From: a virus
IMG/VR virus record: IMGVR_UViG_3300030102_005040
Span: 1 to 24,312 of that record
DNA length: 24,312 nt
Strand: one strand, 5' to 3'
Shown piece after piece: positions 1 through 8,010 of the stretch (position 1 is its first letter; each line of letters begins with the position of its first letter). The notes under the pieces were generated by a model that saw only the letters and a list, made by a program, of their open reading frames with translations, ran no database searches and had not been told where the DNA came from. Both the position numbers and the translations under genes were made by a program.

Positions 1-2
1 TT

Positions 3-1640
3 AATGATTCAAGTGCAACTAGCAACGACATAGCAACAACAGCAGGAGATAATAGATTAGGTGGTTATAAAACAAGTTCGCCTAGTAGTTATTTTGATGG
101 AAGTATAGACCAAGTGCGAATATTTAATACAGCATTGAGTGCTTCAGACATCACGACTTTAGCTAGAGGGGCGGGAACAGCTTATAATGGAACTTGGAAT
201 GGAACAGAACAATATACGCCTGGACGGTTTGGTCAAGCTGCAAAATTTACAAATGATTCTACTTCTTGGATAGATTTATTAAATACATCAACAAGTGTTT
301 TTTCTTGTTCTGTATGGGTAAAATTAGATGAGCTTGGGACTACTGCTCAATATATAATCGGAAACAGTATAGAACCATCACATCCTAATGATAAGAATTT
401 TAATTTATATTATAGAGGAGATTATAATTTAAACCAATTTTCATTTCAAAGCAGCGAGGGATATGTTGGTTTTGGGCCTACAATACAAGCTAATCAGTGG
501 TATCACGTTTGTTGGAGTGGAAATAACGGAACTTTAACTAAAGTTTGGGTTAATGGGCAAGAGCAAAGCTTACCAACTGTTACACGAACATTTGATTCAA
601 GTGGTGAGTGGAGAGTAGGTGTTTGGCGATATAGAAATTCGAGTAACACATTATTAAGCGCACATCCGTTAAGGGGATCTGTAGACCAAGTACGTATATT
701 TTCAACTGCACTTTTAAATAATCAAGTTACAGATCTTTATAATGAGCATTACCAAACTAAATTTACAGATGGCTCTGATACTGCCATTATGTTTACACAA
801 GGGACTGGTACAATAACTTTTAATGGAACAACTGCTAATGCCCCTCAAGGAGCTATAAGAGCGAACACTTCATATTCTGAAGATGGTTCTTCAAGTGTTA
901 TAGAACACTATAACGGAACAGAGTGGAAATATTTTGATGCTGTTAAGTATTGTACTACAAATACACTAAACTTCCCTGCAGGAGCAGGGTGTATTGCTTC
1001 ATATAATTTAAACAATAATGTTGATGATATTGGAAATACCTATAATGGTATAAACAGTAATGTAACCTTCAATGCTTCGGGTAAGTTTGGGGCGGCTGCG
1101 GAGTTTAATGGAAGTAGTAGTATTATAAATAATGTTTTAAGTGGATTTACTTATGATAACAAAAATATTACTTTTTCTGCTTGGATAAAATCAAGTAAAA
1201 CAACAATGGGAAATAATGTAATAATAGGTCAAGCAATTTCTAATGCTGATGGAGGTTGGGGTATTGCAACGGGATATGCTGCGGCACAGAAGTTGAGTTT
1301 TTCTATTGCAAAACCTGGAGTACAAAGCGTAATAGGCTCTGTTACTATGAACACAGGAAATTGGCAGCATATAGTTGTTATAGTTGATTTTGCGGATATT
1401 GGTAGTGGCGGAACAAGCGCAGTTAAAATGTATGTAGATGGAGTAGAAGATACAGGTCTTACAGGGAATTTGACACAAAATTTTGATGAATCATCCTACA
1501 ACACTGCAATAGGTGGCACTTATTCAGGAAGTAACGGAAGGTTTTTTGATGGAGATATAGACCAAGTAAGGATATTTAATACAGCTATTAGTAGTGCCCA
1601 AGTGGAGGATTTATACAATAACGAAATTGCATGCTCATAA
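3..1640 (+). CDS. LamG-domain tail fibre/adhesin (5' end missing)
   Basis: The frame is open to the left edge, so this is the C-terminal 545 residues of a larger protein; a GTG at 114 lies inside a conserved motif and is not a real start. Three LamG-like (concanavalin-type jelly-roll) repeats are visible. The tail of one ends with a DQVRIFNTALS motif near residue 35. A second spans about 76-235 (FGQAAKF to VDQVRIFSTAL). A third spans about 362-530 (FGAAAEFNGSS to IDQVRIFNTAIS). Between the second and third is a FTQGTGTITFNGTT module (about 263) followed by an EHYNGTEWKYFD-type segment. LamG domains of this kind bind glycans, and in phages they sit on fibres or other surface appendages, so host-surface attachment is the inferred role. 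The downstream gene, 10 bases away, shares the same modules. Family call is strong; exact virion position is unknown. Confidence 0.8.
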   Translation, partial: NDSSATSNDIATTAGDNRLGGYKTSSPSSYFDGSIDQVRIFNTALSASDITTLARGAGTAYNGTWNGTEQYTPGRFGQAAKFTNDSTSWIDLLNTSTSVFSCSVWVKLDELGTTAQYIIGNSIEPSHPNDKNFNLYYRGDYNLNQFSFQSSEGYVGFGPTIQANQWYHVCWSGNNGTLTKVWVNGQEQSLPTVTRTFDSSGEWRVGVWRYRNSSNTLLSAHPLRGSVDQVRIFSTALLNNQVTDLYNEHYQTKFTDGSDTAIMFTQGTGTITFNGTTANAPQGAIRANTSYSEDGSSSVIEHYNGTEWKYFDAVKYCTTNTLNFPAGAGCIASYNLNNNVDDIGNTYNGINSNVTFNASGKFGAAAEFNGSSSIINNVLSGFTYDNKNITFSAWIKSSKTTMGNNVIIGQAISNADGGWGIATGYAAAQKLSFSIAKPGVQSVIGSVTMNTGNWQHIVVIVDFADIGSGGTSAVKMYVDGVEDTGLTGNLTQNFDESSYNTAIGGTYSGSNGRFFDGDIDQVRIFNTAISSAQVEDLYNNEIACS

Positions 1641-1650
1641 AATAAATTAA

Positions 1651-4600
1651 ATGGCAAACACAGTAATTAACACACCGGAATTATTAAACCTTGATTCAAC
1701 AACAGGAGCAACAGTTTTAGCAAAAGGAACAATTAGTCAAAGACCCTCTCGATTGCTTAATGTGGATTATCTTGTAGTTGCTGGCGGTGGTGGTGGTGGC
1801 GGCACTACTTCAGATGCTCCTGGCGGCGGGGGTGCGGGCGGTTTAATAACTTCATATGGAAATAGTTCAGGTGGAGGGACAAGCTCAGGGTCTGCTTTTT
1901 CATTATTAATTTCAACTAACTATACAGTTACTGTCGGCCAAGGAGGAAATGGTGGTGTAGGAAAAAACCCAGGTACAGATGGCGCTAATTCTGTTTTTTA
2001 CACTATAACTTCAACAGGCGGCGGCGGCGGAGGTACATCAGAGGGCACAGTTGCCGAAGATACAGGAAGAACAGGCGGATCTGCAGGCGGTTCTGGAACT
2101 GGGTTGTCTTCTGCAGAAAGACCATCAACACCAGCGGTAAGTAATCCAGTACAAGGATATGCTGGCGGTGCTTCAATTACTTCTTCAGGAAAAAGAGGAG
2201 GGGGTGGCGGTGGTGCCGGAGAATCTGGTAATACTAATGGCCAAGGCCATGGAGGTGACGGGCTAGAAGTTTCAATAACAGGATCAGCTATATTTTATGC
2301 TGGAGGTGGTGGAGGAGGATATTTTGGATCAACATCATCAGTACCTGGAGGATCTGGAGGCGGCGGCGATTGCCCAAGCGGAAGTAATGGTAATGGAGGC
2401 AATGGAACAGATAATACTGGTGGTGGTGGTGGAGCCGCTAAACGTTCAGCGGGTGGCGGTTCAAGAAATGGAGGAGATGGTGGAGACGGAGTAGTAATTT
2501 TACGTTATCCAAATAATTATACAATTAATGTAGGTGCTGGATTAACATCTTCAACAACGCCAGATGGTTTAGATAAAGTAACAACCTTTACACAAGGCAC
2601 AGGGACAATAACTTTTTCTGGGACAACAGTAACTAACCAAAATAACGCTATAGATGGCACATTACGGTTTAACACTGACACTAATAAAACAGAATATTAT
2701 GATGGCAATAGTTGGTATGAAATAGTTGATGAATATGCTAGCGGATATGATGGTATTCCTACTAATTACTTTAAAACAAAATTATATACAGGTAATGGTG
2801 GTACACAAAGTATAGGCGGATATATAAATGGCTCAGCTAGCTTTAATGGTAGTAATAGTAAAATAGATTTACCAAATAATATTTTACCTAATAATAGTAC
2901 AGCAAGTTCATCGTGTTCTTTTTGGTTTAAATCTTCAAGCGGAAATTCAACAGGAGATTCGGAAACTATAATTGATGCTTGGTCTTATAGCACAAGCGAG
3001 CCAGGTTGGGGACTGTTTATGGAACCTGCATATGGTGGCTTTCCAGATGGCCAATTATATTTAGCAAATTATTATTTGGGCGGAACGAGCGGCGGAACGG
3101 GCAATGTTACTTTTAGGGATGGTAATTGGCATTTTGGAGTAGTAGTACTAGATTTTTCAGGTGGAACTATAAAAGTGTATATAGATGGAAATTCTACACC
3201 AGTACTTAGCCAAACTGTTTCATCATCAAATGTTGATGTTTTTACAACAAATGCAGCTATAGGTTATCAAAATGCAAATCCATCTTATCCAAGACATTTT
3301 AATGGAGCAATAGACCAGGTGCGAATTTATTCAGACGCATTAACTACGTCGGAAATTGGATATTTATTTACAAATGAAAATTCTACTACTGCCGGGCAAT
3401 TAAACCCAAGTGGGTTTCCTACTAATTGTGTCGCAGCATATACAATGGACACCAGTGCTAATGGTATTTTAAATACACAAGATTTAAGTACGGTTGATTA
3501 TCCAGCGGGAGCGGGATGTCTTGCGCTGTATGAAATGAATGGAAATTCAAATGATACCAGCGGGACATATAATGGTACACCAACTAATATTACTTATGAA
3601 GGAGGCGCTTTTGGCCAAGCGGCAGTATTTAATGGGAGCAGTAGTAAAATAGCTTTAAATTCGTCTATTTCTAGTATATTTACAGACAACTTTACTTTTT
3701 CTGCTTGGGTATATCCTGCAGATAATTCAAATTACATTTGTTTACTTAGTGCAGAGTTTGGAATGGAACTTTATTTTTATCAAGGGCAATTTCAGCTATA
3801 TTCTAATAATACAAATAATGGTACTAATAGAAATATATTCAACTTTGGAACCACCACAACTAATTATGCTATAAACCAATGGTATCACGTAGCTTTGGTT
3901 TTTACAAAAACATCTCAAGCTTGGTATATAAATGGACAGCAAAACGGTACAAATACCACGTCTTCTTATACACCCTATCAAGCATCATTAATTTCTATTG
4001 GTTATTTTGAGCGGCAAGATGGAGGCGCAAACCATTATGTATTTAATGGGTTAATAGATCAAGTAAGGATATATAATACAGCATTAACGCAATCTCAAAT
4101 TACAACTTTAGCTAGAGGAATTGCTACATCATATAGCGGAGTAGCCACAAATGTAAACTTTAATGGTCATTTAGATTTTCAACCTGATTTTGTTTGGATA
4201 AAAAGTAGAGACGATTCTAGGGACCACCGACTTTTTGATTCTGTAAGAGGCGCAACAAAAGGTCTTTATAGTAATCTTGCTAATGCGCAATTCACAGAAA
4301 ATTCATTAATAGCTTTTAATACAAATGGTTTTTCTCTTGGATCAGCGGGTAATCAAAATGTTTCTAATGAAGATTATGTATCATGGAACTGGAAAGCTGG
4401 AGGTACAGCAGTTACTAATAATGATGGCACTATAGCTAGTCAAGTTAGTGCCGATAAAGATTCTGGGTTTAGTATTGTGAAATATGTTGGCAACGGGACT
4501 AGCGGAGCAACCATTGGGCATGGGCTGGGAGCCCAGCCGGACATTGCTTTTTTTAAGAATCTTGATCATGGTGGAAATTATAATTGGTCTGTTTATTCAA

Positions 4601-5088
4601 ATACATCAGCAACTGGCGCAACAGGTTTATTATATTTAAATTTAACTGATGCTTTTACTACAACAGCTTCAAGATTTAATGATACAGAGCCAACCGCATC
4701 TGTAATAACATTAGGTAATGATCCTACAATTAATGATAGTGGAGATGATCATATTGCCTACTGCTGGCATTCAGTTGCAGGATATAGTAAGATAGGTACT
4801 TATACTGGTGACGGAACTACAAGCGGCAATATAATTACTACCGGATTTGAACCAAGTTTTTTATTAACAAAACCTGCCGGGCCAACGGGGGGTTATTGGT
4901 ATATATTAGATAATAAAAGAAGTACAACAAATCCAAGAAATGATGCTTTATTTCCAAATGATAACTTAGCTGAAATAGAAAGTACAAATTATAATGTAGA
5001 TTTTTTACCAACTGGGTTTGAACTTAAAAATAATACAATAGGATATAATCAAAACAATGAAACTTACTTATATATGGCAATAGCTTAA
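1651..5088 (+). CDS. Modular tail fibre: Gly-rich, two LamG, marine adhesin C-domain
   Basis: A 1145-residue protein. The N-terminus (MANTVINTPELLNLDSTTGA) resembles the attachment end of marine phage fibres. Residues about 38-290 are a glycine-rich domain with many GGGGG runs, starting at DYLVVAGGGG and closing at GVVILRYPN. A FTQGTGTITFSGTT / YYDGNSWYE module follows at about 311-355. LamG-like domains lie at about 390-575 and 650-820, each ending in IDQVRIY. From about 830 the C-terminal region (QPDFVWIKSRD, FDSVRGATKGLYSN, VSWNWKAGG, and later YILDNKRS) matches a domain I know from many marine phage fibres (DUF7483-like, from memory). Host recognition is the inferred role. The start ATG follows an A-rich leader. 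No signal peptide is seen, as expected for a virion protein. The modules are shared with the upstream gene. Confidence 0.82.
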   Translation: MANTVINTPELLNLDSTTGATVLAKGTISQRPSRLLNVDYLVVAGGGGGGGTTSDAPGGGGAGGLITSYGNSSGGGTSSGSAFSLLISTNYTVTVGQGGNGGVGKNPGTDGANSVFYTITSTGGGGGGTSEGTVAEDTGRTGGSAGGSGTGLSSAERPSTPAVSNPVQGYAGGASITSSGKRGGGGGGAGESGNTNGQGHGGDGLEVSITGSAIFYAGGGGGGYFGSTSSVPGGSGGGGDCPSGSNGNGGNGTDNTGGGGGAAKRSAGGGSRNGGDGGDGVVILRYPNNYTINVGAGLTSSTTPDGLDKVTTFTQGTGTITFSGTTVTNQNNAIDGTLRFNTDTNKTEYYDGNSWYEIVDEYASGYDGIPTNYFKTKLYTGNGGTQSIGGYINGSASFNGSNSKIDLPNNILPNNSTASSSCSFWFKSSSGNSTGDSETIIDAWSYSTSEPGWGLFMEPAYGGFPDGQLYLANYYLGGTSGGTGNVTFRDGNWHFGVVVLDFSGGTIKVYIDGNSTPVLSQTVSSSNVDVFTTNAAIGYQNANPSYPRHFNGAIDQVRIYSDALTTSEIGYLFTNENSTTAGQLNPSGFPTNCVAAYTMDTSANGILNTQDLSTVDYPAGAGCLALYEMNGNSNDTSGTYNGTPTNITYEGGAFGQAAVFNGSSSKIALNSSISSIFTDNFTFSAWVYPADNSNYICLLSAEFGMELYFYQGQFQLYSNNTNNGTNRNIFNFGTTTTNYAINQWYHVALVFTKTSQAWYINGQQNGTNTTSSYTPYQASLISIGYFERQDGGANHYVFNGLIDQVRIYNTALTQSQITTLARGIATSYSGVATNVNFNGHLDFQPDFVWIKSRDDSRDHRLFDSVRGATKGLYSNLANAQFTENSLIAFNTNGFSLGSAGNQNVSNEDYVSWNWKAGGTAVTNNDGTIASQVSADKDSGFSIVKYVGNGTSGATIGHGLGAQPDIAFFKNLDHGGNYNWSVYSNTSATGATGLLYLNLTDAFTTTASRFNDTEPTASVITLGNDPTINDSGDDHIAYCWHSVAGYSKIGTYTGDGTTSGNIITTGFEPSFLLTKPAGPTGGYWYILDNKRSTTNPRNDALFPNDNLAEIESTNYNVDFLPTGFELKNNTIGYNQNNETYLYMAIA

Positions 5089-5103
5089 AATTAAAATAAA
5101 AAC

Positions 5104-5283
5104 ATGAATGAAATAAAAATTAAATCAAATGGATTAAGAAATGAATTAAAAGAAATACGTAAAAGTATTGACAAACTAACTAACGCTATATTAGCACAAA
5201 CAAACAAACATGAAGAAGATTATAATTATGATATTGGTGACAACAACAAGTTGCGCAGTGTCGAGACAAGAAAAAATAGTTGA
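5104..5283 (+). CDS. Small charged hypothetical protein (59 aa)
   Basis: ATG at 5104 follows an AATTAAAATAAAAAC leader 15 bases after the fibre stop, and the frame ends at a TGA. The product (MNEIKIKSNGLRNELKEIRK...) is rich in K, E and N. Residues about 8-32 could form a short amphipathic helix or coiled coil (LRNELKEIRKSIDKLTNAIL). No membrane segment, signal peptide or recognised domain is present. Its last 74 bases overlap the following lipoprotein gene in another frame, so the two are probably translated from one message, like the overlapping gene pairs of lysis cassettes. No function can be assigned. The good start context and tight packing support it as a real gene. Confidence 0.55.
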   Translation: MNEIKIKSNGLRNELKEIRKSIDKLTNAILAQTNKHEEDYNYDIGDNNKLRSVETRKNS

Positions 5284-5380
5284 GTTTAAAAAAATGACCG
5301 AGCATGTAGATGTGAAAAATAAATCTGAAGTTATTTTAGCTCAACATTTGTATAATAAATTTGTAAATAATAAAAAATAA
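5210..5380 (+). CDS. Small lipoprotein nested out of frame (56 aa), spanin candidate
   Basis: The ATG at 5210 opens a 56-residue frame. Its N-terminus, MKKIIIMILVTTTSCAVSRQ, is a classic lipoprotein signal: two lysines, a hydrophobic core, and a TSC lipobox with the lipidated cysteine at residue 15. A TSC ending is common in Bacteroidetes lipoproteins. The mature part is about 42 polar, charged residues. The first 74 bases lie within the preceding gene in a different frame, and the stop is followed after one base by the ATG of a two-helix membrane protein. Small phage lipoproteins in overlapping genes are often outer-membrane spanins (Rz1 type), which join the two membranes at lysis. That role is inferred; it could instead be an exclusion or surface lipoprotein. 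The signal peptide itself is clear. Confidence 0.62.
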   Translation: MKKIIIMILVTTTSCAVSRQEKIVEFKKMTEHVDVKNKSEVILAQHLYNKFVNNKK

Positions 5381-5381
5381 A

Positions 5382-5837
5382 ATGATGTTACCAAAAAACG
5401 GCGTTGCAAAAGAAATAAGATCTTATGCAGGAAGTTTATTTATTTTTCTATTTGTTATAGGAATTATTGTAACTTTATTACAATTTCCTGTTTTAGATTC
5501 TAACAAAGAAGTAGTAATGATGTTAATTGGTACTATAGCAGCTTCTATACCTGTAATAATTAGCTCTATAACTGGAACAAAACCAGATGATGTTAATTCT
5601 TTAAAAGGAGATATAGAAAAAAAACAAATACAAATAGATTATTTAACTAAGTCAAAAGATGATTTAGAAGCTATGGTTATAAGTTTGCAAAAACAAATGT
5701 TAAAAAACCAAGACGATGTAATGGATAAAATAATTTTAAAAGCAGCATTAGACTATGATGATAGAGCTGCTGCTAAAACTTTTATGCAAAAACAATGTAC
5801 ATGTGGAGCAAACGATTGTATCTGTAAAGGAGATTAA
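5382..5837 (+). CDS. Two-helix membrane protein with coiled coil and Cys-rich tail
   Basis: A 151-residue protein. Hydrophobic segments at about 17-36 (GSLFIFLFVIGIIVTLLQFP) and 44-63 should cross the inner membrane. They are separated by a short charged loop (DSNKE). A charged, heptad-like region at about 72-106 suggests a coiled coil. The C-terminus carries a CxC-x4-CxC cluster (C139, C141, C146, C148), which could bind a metal or form disulfides. It begins one base after the lipoprotein stop; two ATGs (5382, 5385) are possible starts. A holin, an inner-membrane spanin partner or another membrane-remodelling protein is possible, but a better holin candidate lies at 10381-10761. The family is not recognised. 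Confidence 0.65.
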   Translation: MMLPKNGVAKEIRSYAGSLFIFLFVIGIIVTLLQFPVLDSNKEVVMMLIGTIAASIPVIISSITGTKPDDVNSLKGDIEKKQIQIDYLTKSKDDLEAMVISLQKQMLKNQDDVMDKIILKAALDYDDRAAAKTFMQKQCTCGANDCICKGD

Positions 5838-5887
5838 AATCAAGTAATTATAAAGTAAAACCTTATATTAATTAAAAACCAAAACCT

Positions 5888-6178
5888 ATGACACTTTTTT
5901 ATCAGACTCAAAGTTGGTCTAGTCAACCAAAATTATCCTTAAAAACCATTGATTTATGGAAACATATTATTAAAAAAAACAATTGGCGTATAGTTCAATT
6001 ACCAAATGGTTTTTATCAAACAGAATATAAAGATAAAAATAATGATGACTTGTGGAATGATGTTACTCGAAGAGAAACGATAGAGGGAGCTGAAGAAGCT
6101 ATAAACGCATCGATAAAACATTATGAAAAAAAATTAGAATTTTTAAATGGTCCAAAAGTTGTAAAAACATTTGAATAA
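5888..6178 (+). CDS. Conserved marine-phage hypothetical protein (96 aa)
   Basis: A soluble, charged protein with no membrane segment or signal. Recognisable stretches are RIVQLPNGFYQTEYKD near residue 34 and a helical ETIEGAEEAINASIKHYEKK segment, ending in GPKVVKTFE. From memory, proteins with this ending recur in marine phage genomes without known function. The N-terminal half looks like a small beta-rich fold and the C-terminal half a long helix. It sits 50 bases after the membrane-protein gene and 34 bases before groEL. The gap before groEL is a TTTAATTTAATTT-type leader, so a transcription or translation signal for the chaperonin genes may lie there. No function is proposed. Confidence 0.6.
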   Translation: MTLFYQTQSWSSQPKLSLKTIDLWKHIIKKNNWRIVQLPNGFYQTEYKDKNNDDLWNDVTRRETIEGAEEAINASIKHYEKKLEFLNGPKVVKTFE

Positions 6179-6212
6179 TTTATATCTTTACTTTACTTTA
6201 ATTTAATTTAAT

Positions 6213-7766
6213 ATGACTGACTCAATTGTTAAGGATCTTAATTTTGGCCATGAAGCTAGGGTTAAGATATTAAACGGAATACAAAAACTTACAAAAGCCG
6301 TTAGCTCTACACTAGGAGCTAGCGGTAAAAGAGTTATTTTAGAAGATAACACAGGAAATCCCACTATAACAAAAGATGGTGTTACTGTTGCGGATTCAAT
6401 AATATTATTAGACCCTGTTGAAAATATAGGAGCAAAACTAATAAAAGAAGCAGCAAAAAAAACTGTAAAAGAAGCTGGAGATGGTACAACCACCGCAACA
6501 GTTTTAGCACAATCTATATTAGATTTTGCTTACAAAGAATTAGAAAATATTGGACCTAGAAAACTAAAACAAGGTATTGATAACGCTGTTGATAAAGTTA
6601 TAAAATACCTAGAAAAAAATTCAGTTGAAGTTACAGGTAAAATGATAGATCAAGTTGCTAGTATATCTACAAACAACGATAAAACACTTGGAACTATTAT
6701 AGCAGATGCTTATAGATCTGTTGACGAAACTGGTGTTGTTATTATGGAAACAACAGAAGAAGCGTTAACTACATCAGAACTTATAGATGGGGTTCAATAC
6801 AATAAAGGTTTAACTAATTCAAACTTTATTACAAAAAAAGATAATAGAGTGTGTGAGTTAGACCAACCATTAGTTTTGTTAGTTGAATCGCCTGTTGAAA
6901 CAATAAGAAAAATACAATCAGTTTTAGAATTTGTAATTAAAAATAACAAGTCTTTATTGATAATAGCAGACGTAGATCCTAAAATTATATCTACACTTGC
7001 TATGAATAAAGTTAAAGGAAATATTAAAGTAAATGTTATAAATGCACCAACTTACGGTGTAAGCAAAAAAGATGTACTTACAGATTTATCTTTACTTACT
7101 GGAGCTAAAATAATAAATGAAGATTTAGGTGATGATATGGATTTAATACAGCCTGACTATCTTGGAACTTGTGTTAAATCAATTACAACAGATACTGAAA
7201 CTGTAATTAAAATTAGTTCAATACCTGAAAGTGTTAATGGTATAATTAATAAAATTAAAAAAGATATTAATAAAACTAAAAACGCTGCAGAAATTACTAG
7301 GCTCGAAAAAAGATTAGCTAGATTATCAGCTAAAATCGCAACTGTAAAAGTTGGTGCTGAAACAGATATAGAACTTAATGAAAAAGCTCATAGAGTAGAA
7401 GATGCAATATTTGCTACTAAAGCAGCTATAAAAGAAGGTATAGTTTCTGGCGGAGGGGTTGCATTATTAAATGCAGCTAAGTATGTACAAGCAAAAAATG
7501 AAGCTGAACAAATTTTATTAGATGCAATAGAGCAACCTTTTAATACGATTTTAGAAAATGCTAATTTAAGTGTAGTATGGAATAACAAACCAGGTTGGGG
7601 TATAAATGTTATCACAGGTAAATCTTGCGATATGATTAAATCTGGAATTATTGATCCATTATTAGTAACAAAAACTGCTTTAAAAAATGCTGCATCAGTA
7701 GCAACAACCATATTATCTACAGATTGTGTAATCAATAATTTGAGAACAAATGAAGGTAATAGGTAA
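6213..7766 (+). CDS. groEL: Phage GroEL (Hsp60 chaperonin)
   Basis: A 517-residue group I chaperonin subunit, an ATP-driven folding ring that works with a GroES lid in the cytoplasm. Equatorial signatures are present: ITKDGV with D55 (E. coli D52), EAGDGTTTATVLAQ with D90 (E. coli D87), and RVEDAIFATKAA with D397 (E. coli D398), followed by EGIVSGGGVALL. The apical part is recognisable (LIDGVQYNKGL, SLLIIADVD, INAPTYGVSKKDVLTDLSLLTG). Two departures stand out. The nucleotide-loop TLGPKGRNV is TLGASGKRV, with proline replaced, and the protein ends just after TTILSTDCVINNL, so the usual flexible GGM tail is absent. It overlaps groES by 17 bases, in the reverse of the bacterial groES-groEL order. 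It probably folds phage capsid or tail proteins. Product call very secure. Confidence 0.97.
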   Translation: MTDSIVKDLNFGHEARVKILNGIQKLTKAVSSTLGASGKRVILEDNTGNPTITKDGVTVADSIILLDPVENIGAKLIKEAAKKTVKEAGDGTTTATVLAQSILDFAYKELENIGPRKLKQGIDNAVDKVIKYLEKNSVEVTGKMIDQVASISTNNDKTLGTIIADAYRSVDETGVVIMETTEEALTTSELIDGVQYNKGLTNSNFITKKDNRVCELDQPLVLLVESPVETIRKIQSVLEFVIKNNKSLLIIADVDPKIISTLAMNKVKGNIKVNVINAPTYGVSKKDVLTDLSLLTGAKIINEDLGDDMDLIQPDYLGTCVKSITTDTETVIKISSIPESVNGIINKIKKDINKTKNAAEITRLEKRLARLSAKIATVKVGAETDIELNEKAHRVEDAIFATKAAIKEGIVSGGGVALLNAAKYVQAKNEAEQILLDAIEQPFNTILENANLSVVWNNKPGWGINVITGKSCDMIKSGIIDPLLVTKTALKNAASVATTILSTDCVINNLRTNEGNR

Positions 7767-8010
7767 AAATATATTAATAAAAAAAGCTAAACAAGGTGTT
7801 GCTAAAACTAAAGGCGGTTTGTTGTTAACGGAAAACACAAGAGAAGATTTAAGATACAATAAAGCATTAGTTTACAAGATTGGGAATGAAGTTGTTGGTA
7901 TAAAAGAAAAAGATAGTATATTTTATGATAAACACGCTGGTCATGAAATAGAAATAAAAAAAGAATTGTATCAAATAATTAAACTTCAAGATGTAGTTGT
8001 AGTTTTATGA
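7750..8010 (+). CDS. groES: Phage GroES-type co-chaperonin
   Basis: An 86-residue protein matching GroES in layout. The N-terminal strand is GKNILIKKAK. Next comes a mobile-loop region (QGVAKTKGGLLLTENT) in which GGLLLT corresponds to the GGIVLT that docks on GroEL. Then follow a VYKIGNEV strand, a KEKDSIFYDKHAGHEIEI segment equivalent to the VGDIVIF...GYG stretch, and a C-terminal YQIIKLQDVVVVL strand. It is about ten residues shorter than bacterial GroES. The start lies within groEL (17-base overlap) and the stop overlaps the next start (ATGA), so translational coupling is likely. It should cap the phage GroEL, and possibly the host ring, much as T4 gp31 replaces GroES. Call strong from motif order and neighbour. 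Confidence 0.9.
   Translation: MKVIGKNILIKKAKQGVAKTKGGLLLTENTREDLRYNKALVYKIGNEVVGIKEKDSIFYDKHAGHEIEIKKELYQIIKLQDVVVVL

Noticed and set aside
114-116. GTG as start of the first fibre gene
   Set aside because: The frame is open upstream to the edge and GTG lies inside the conserved DQVRIF motif, so the gene begins outside the window.
1191-1478. Reverse-strand open frames (here and at 3796, 4381, 6203, 7388, 9239, 11806, 12948, 14064, 14291, 15829, 16618, 18296, 21720)
   Set aside because: All lie opposite convincing + strand genes, show low-complexity or Cys/Ser/Ile-rich translations and no recognisable motif.
2297-2494. Second-frame open stretch in the Gly-rich fibre region
   Set aside because: Its E/V/M-rich product is a shifted reading of glycine codons, with no start context; the in-frame fibre gene explains the region.
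1760-2510. Collagen-like repeat in the fibre
   Set aside because: Glycines occur in runs, not in a Gly-X-Y register, so a polyglycine-rich adhesin domain fits better.
6179-6212. Bacteroidetes promoter (-33 TTG, -7 TAnnTTTG) before groEL
   Set aside because: TATCTTTA and a nearby TTG are present but spacing is wrong; in such AT-rich sequence the match is not above chance.
6213-8010. Chaperonin genes as a piece of host chromosome (prophage edge)
   Set aside because: They are embedded between phage genes, overlap the next phage gene, lack host gene order, and no integrase or attachment site is seen.
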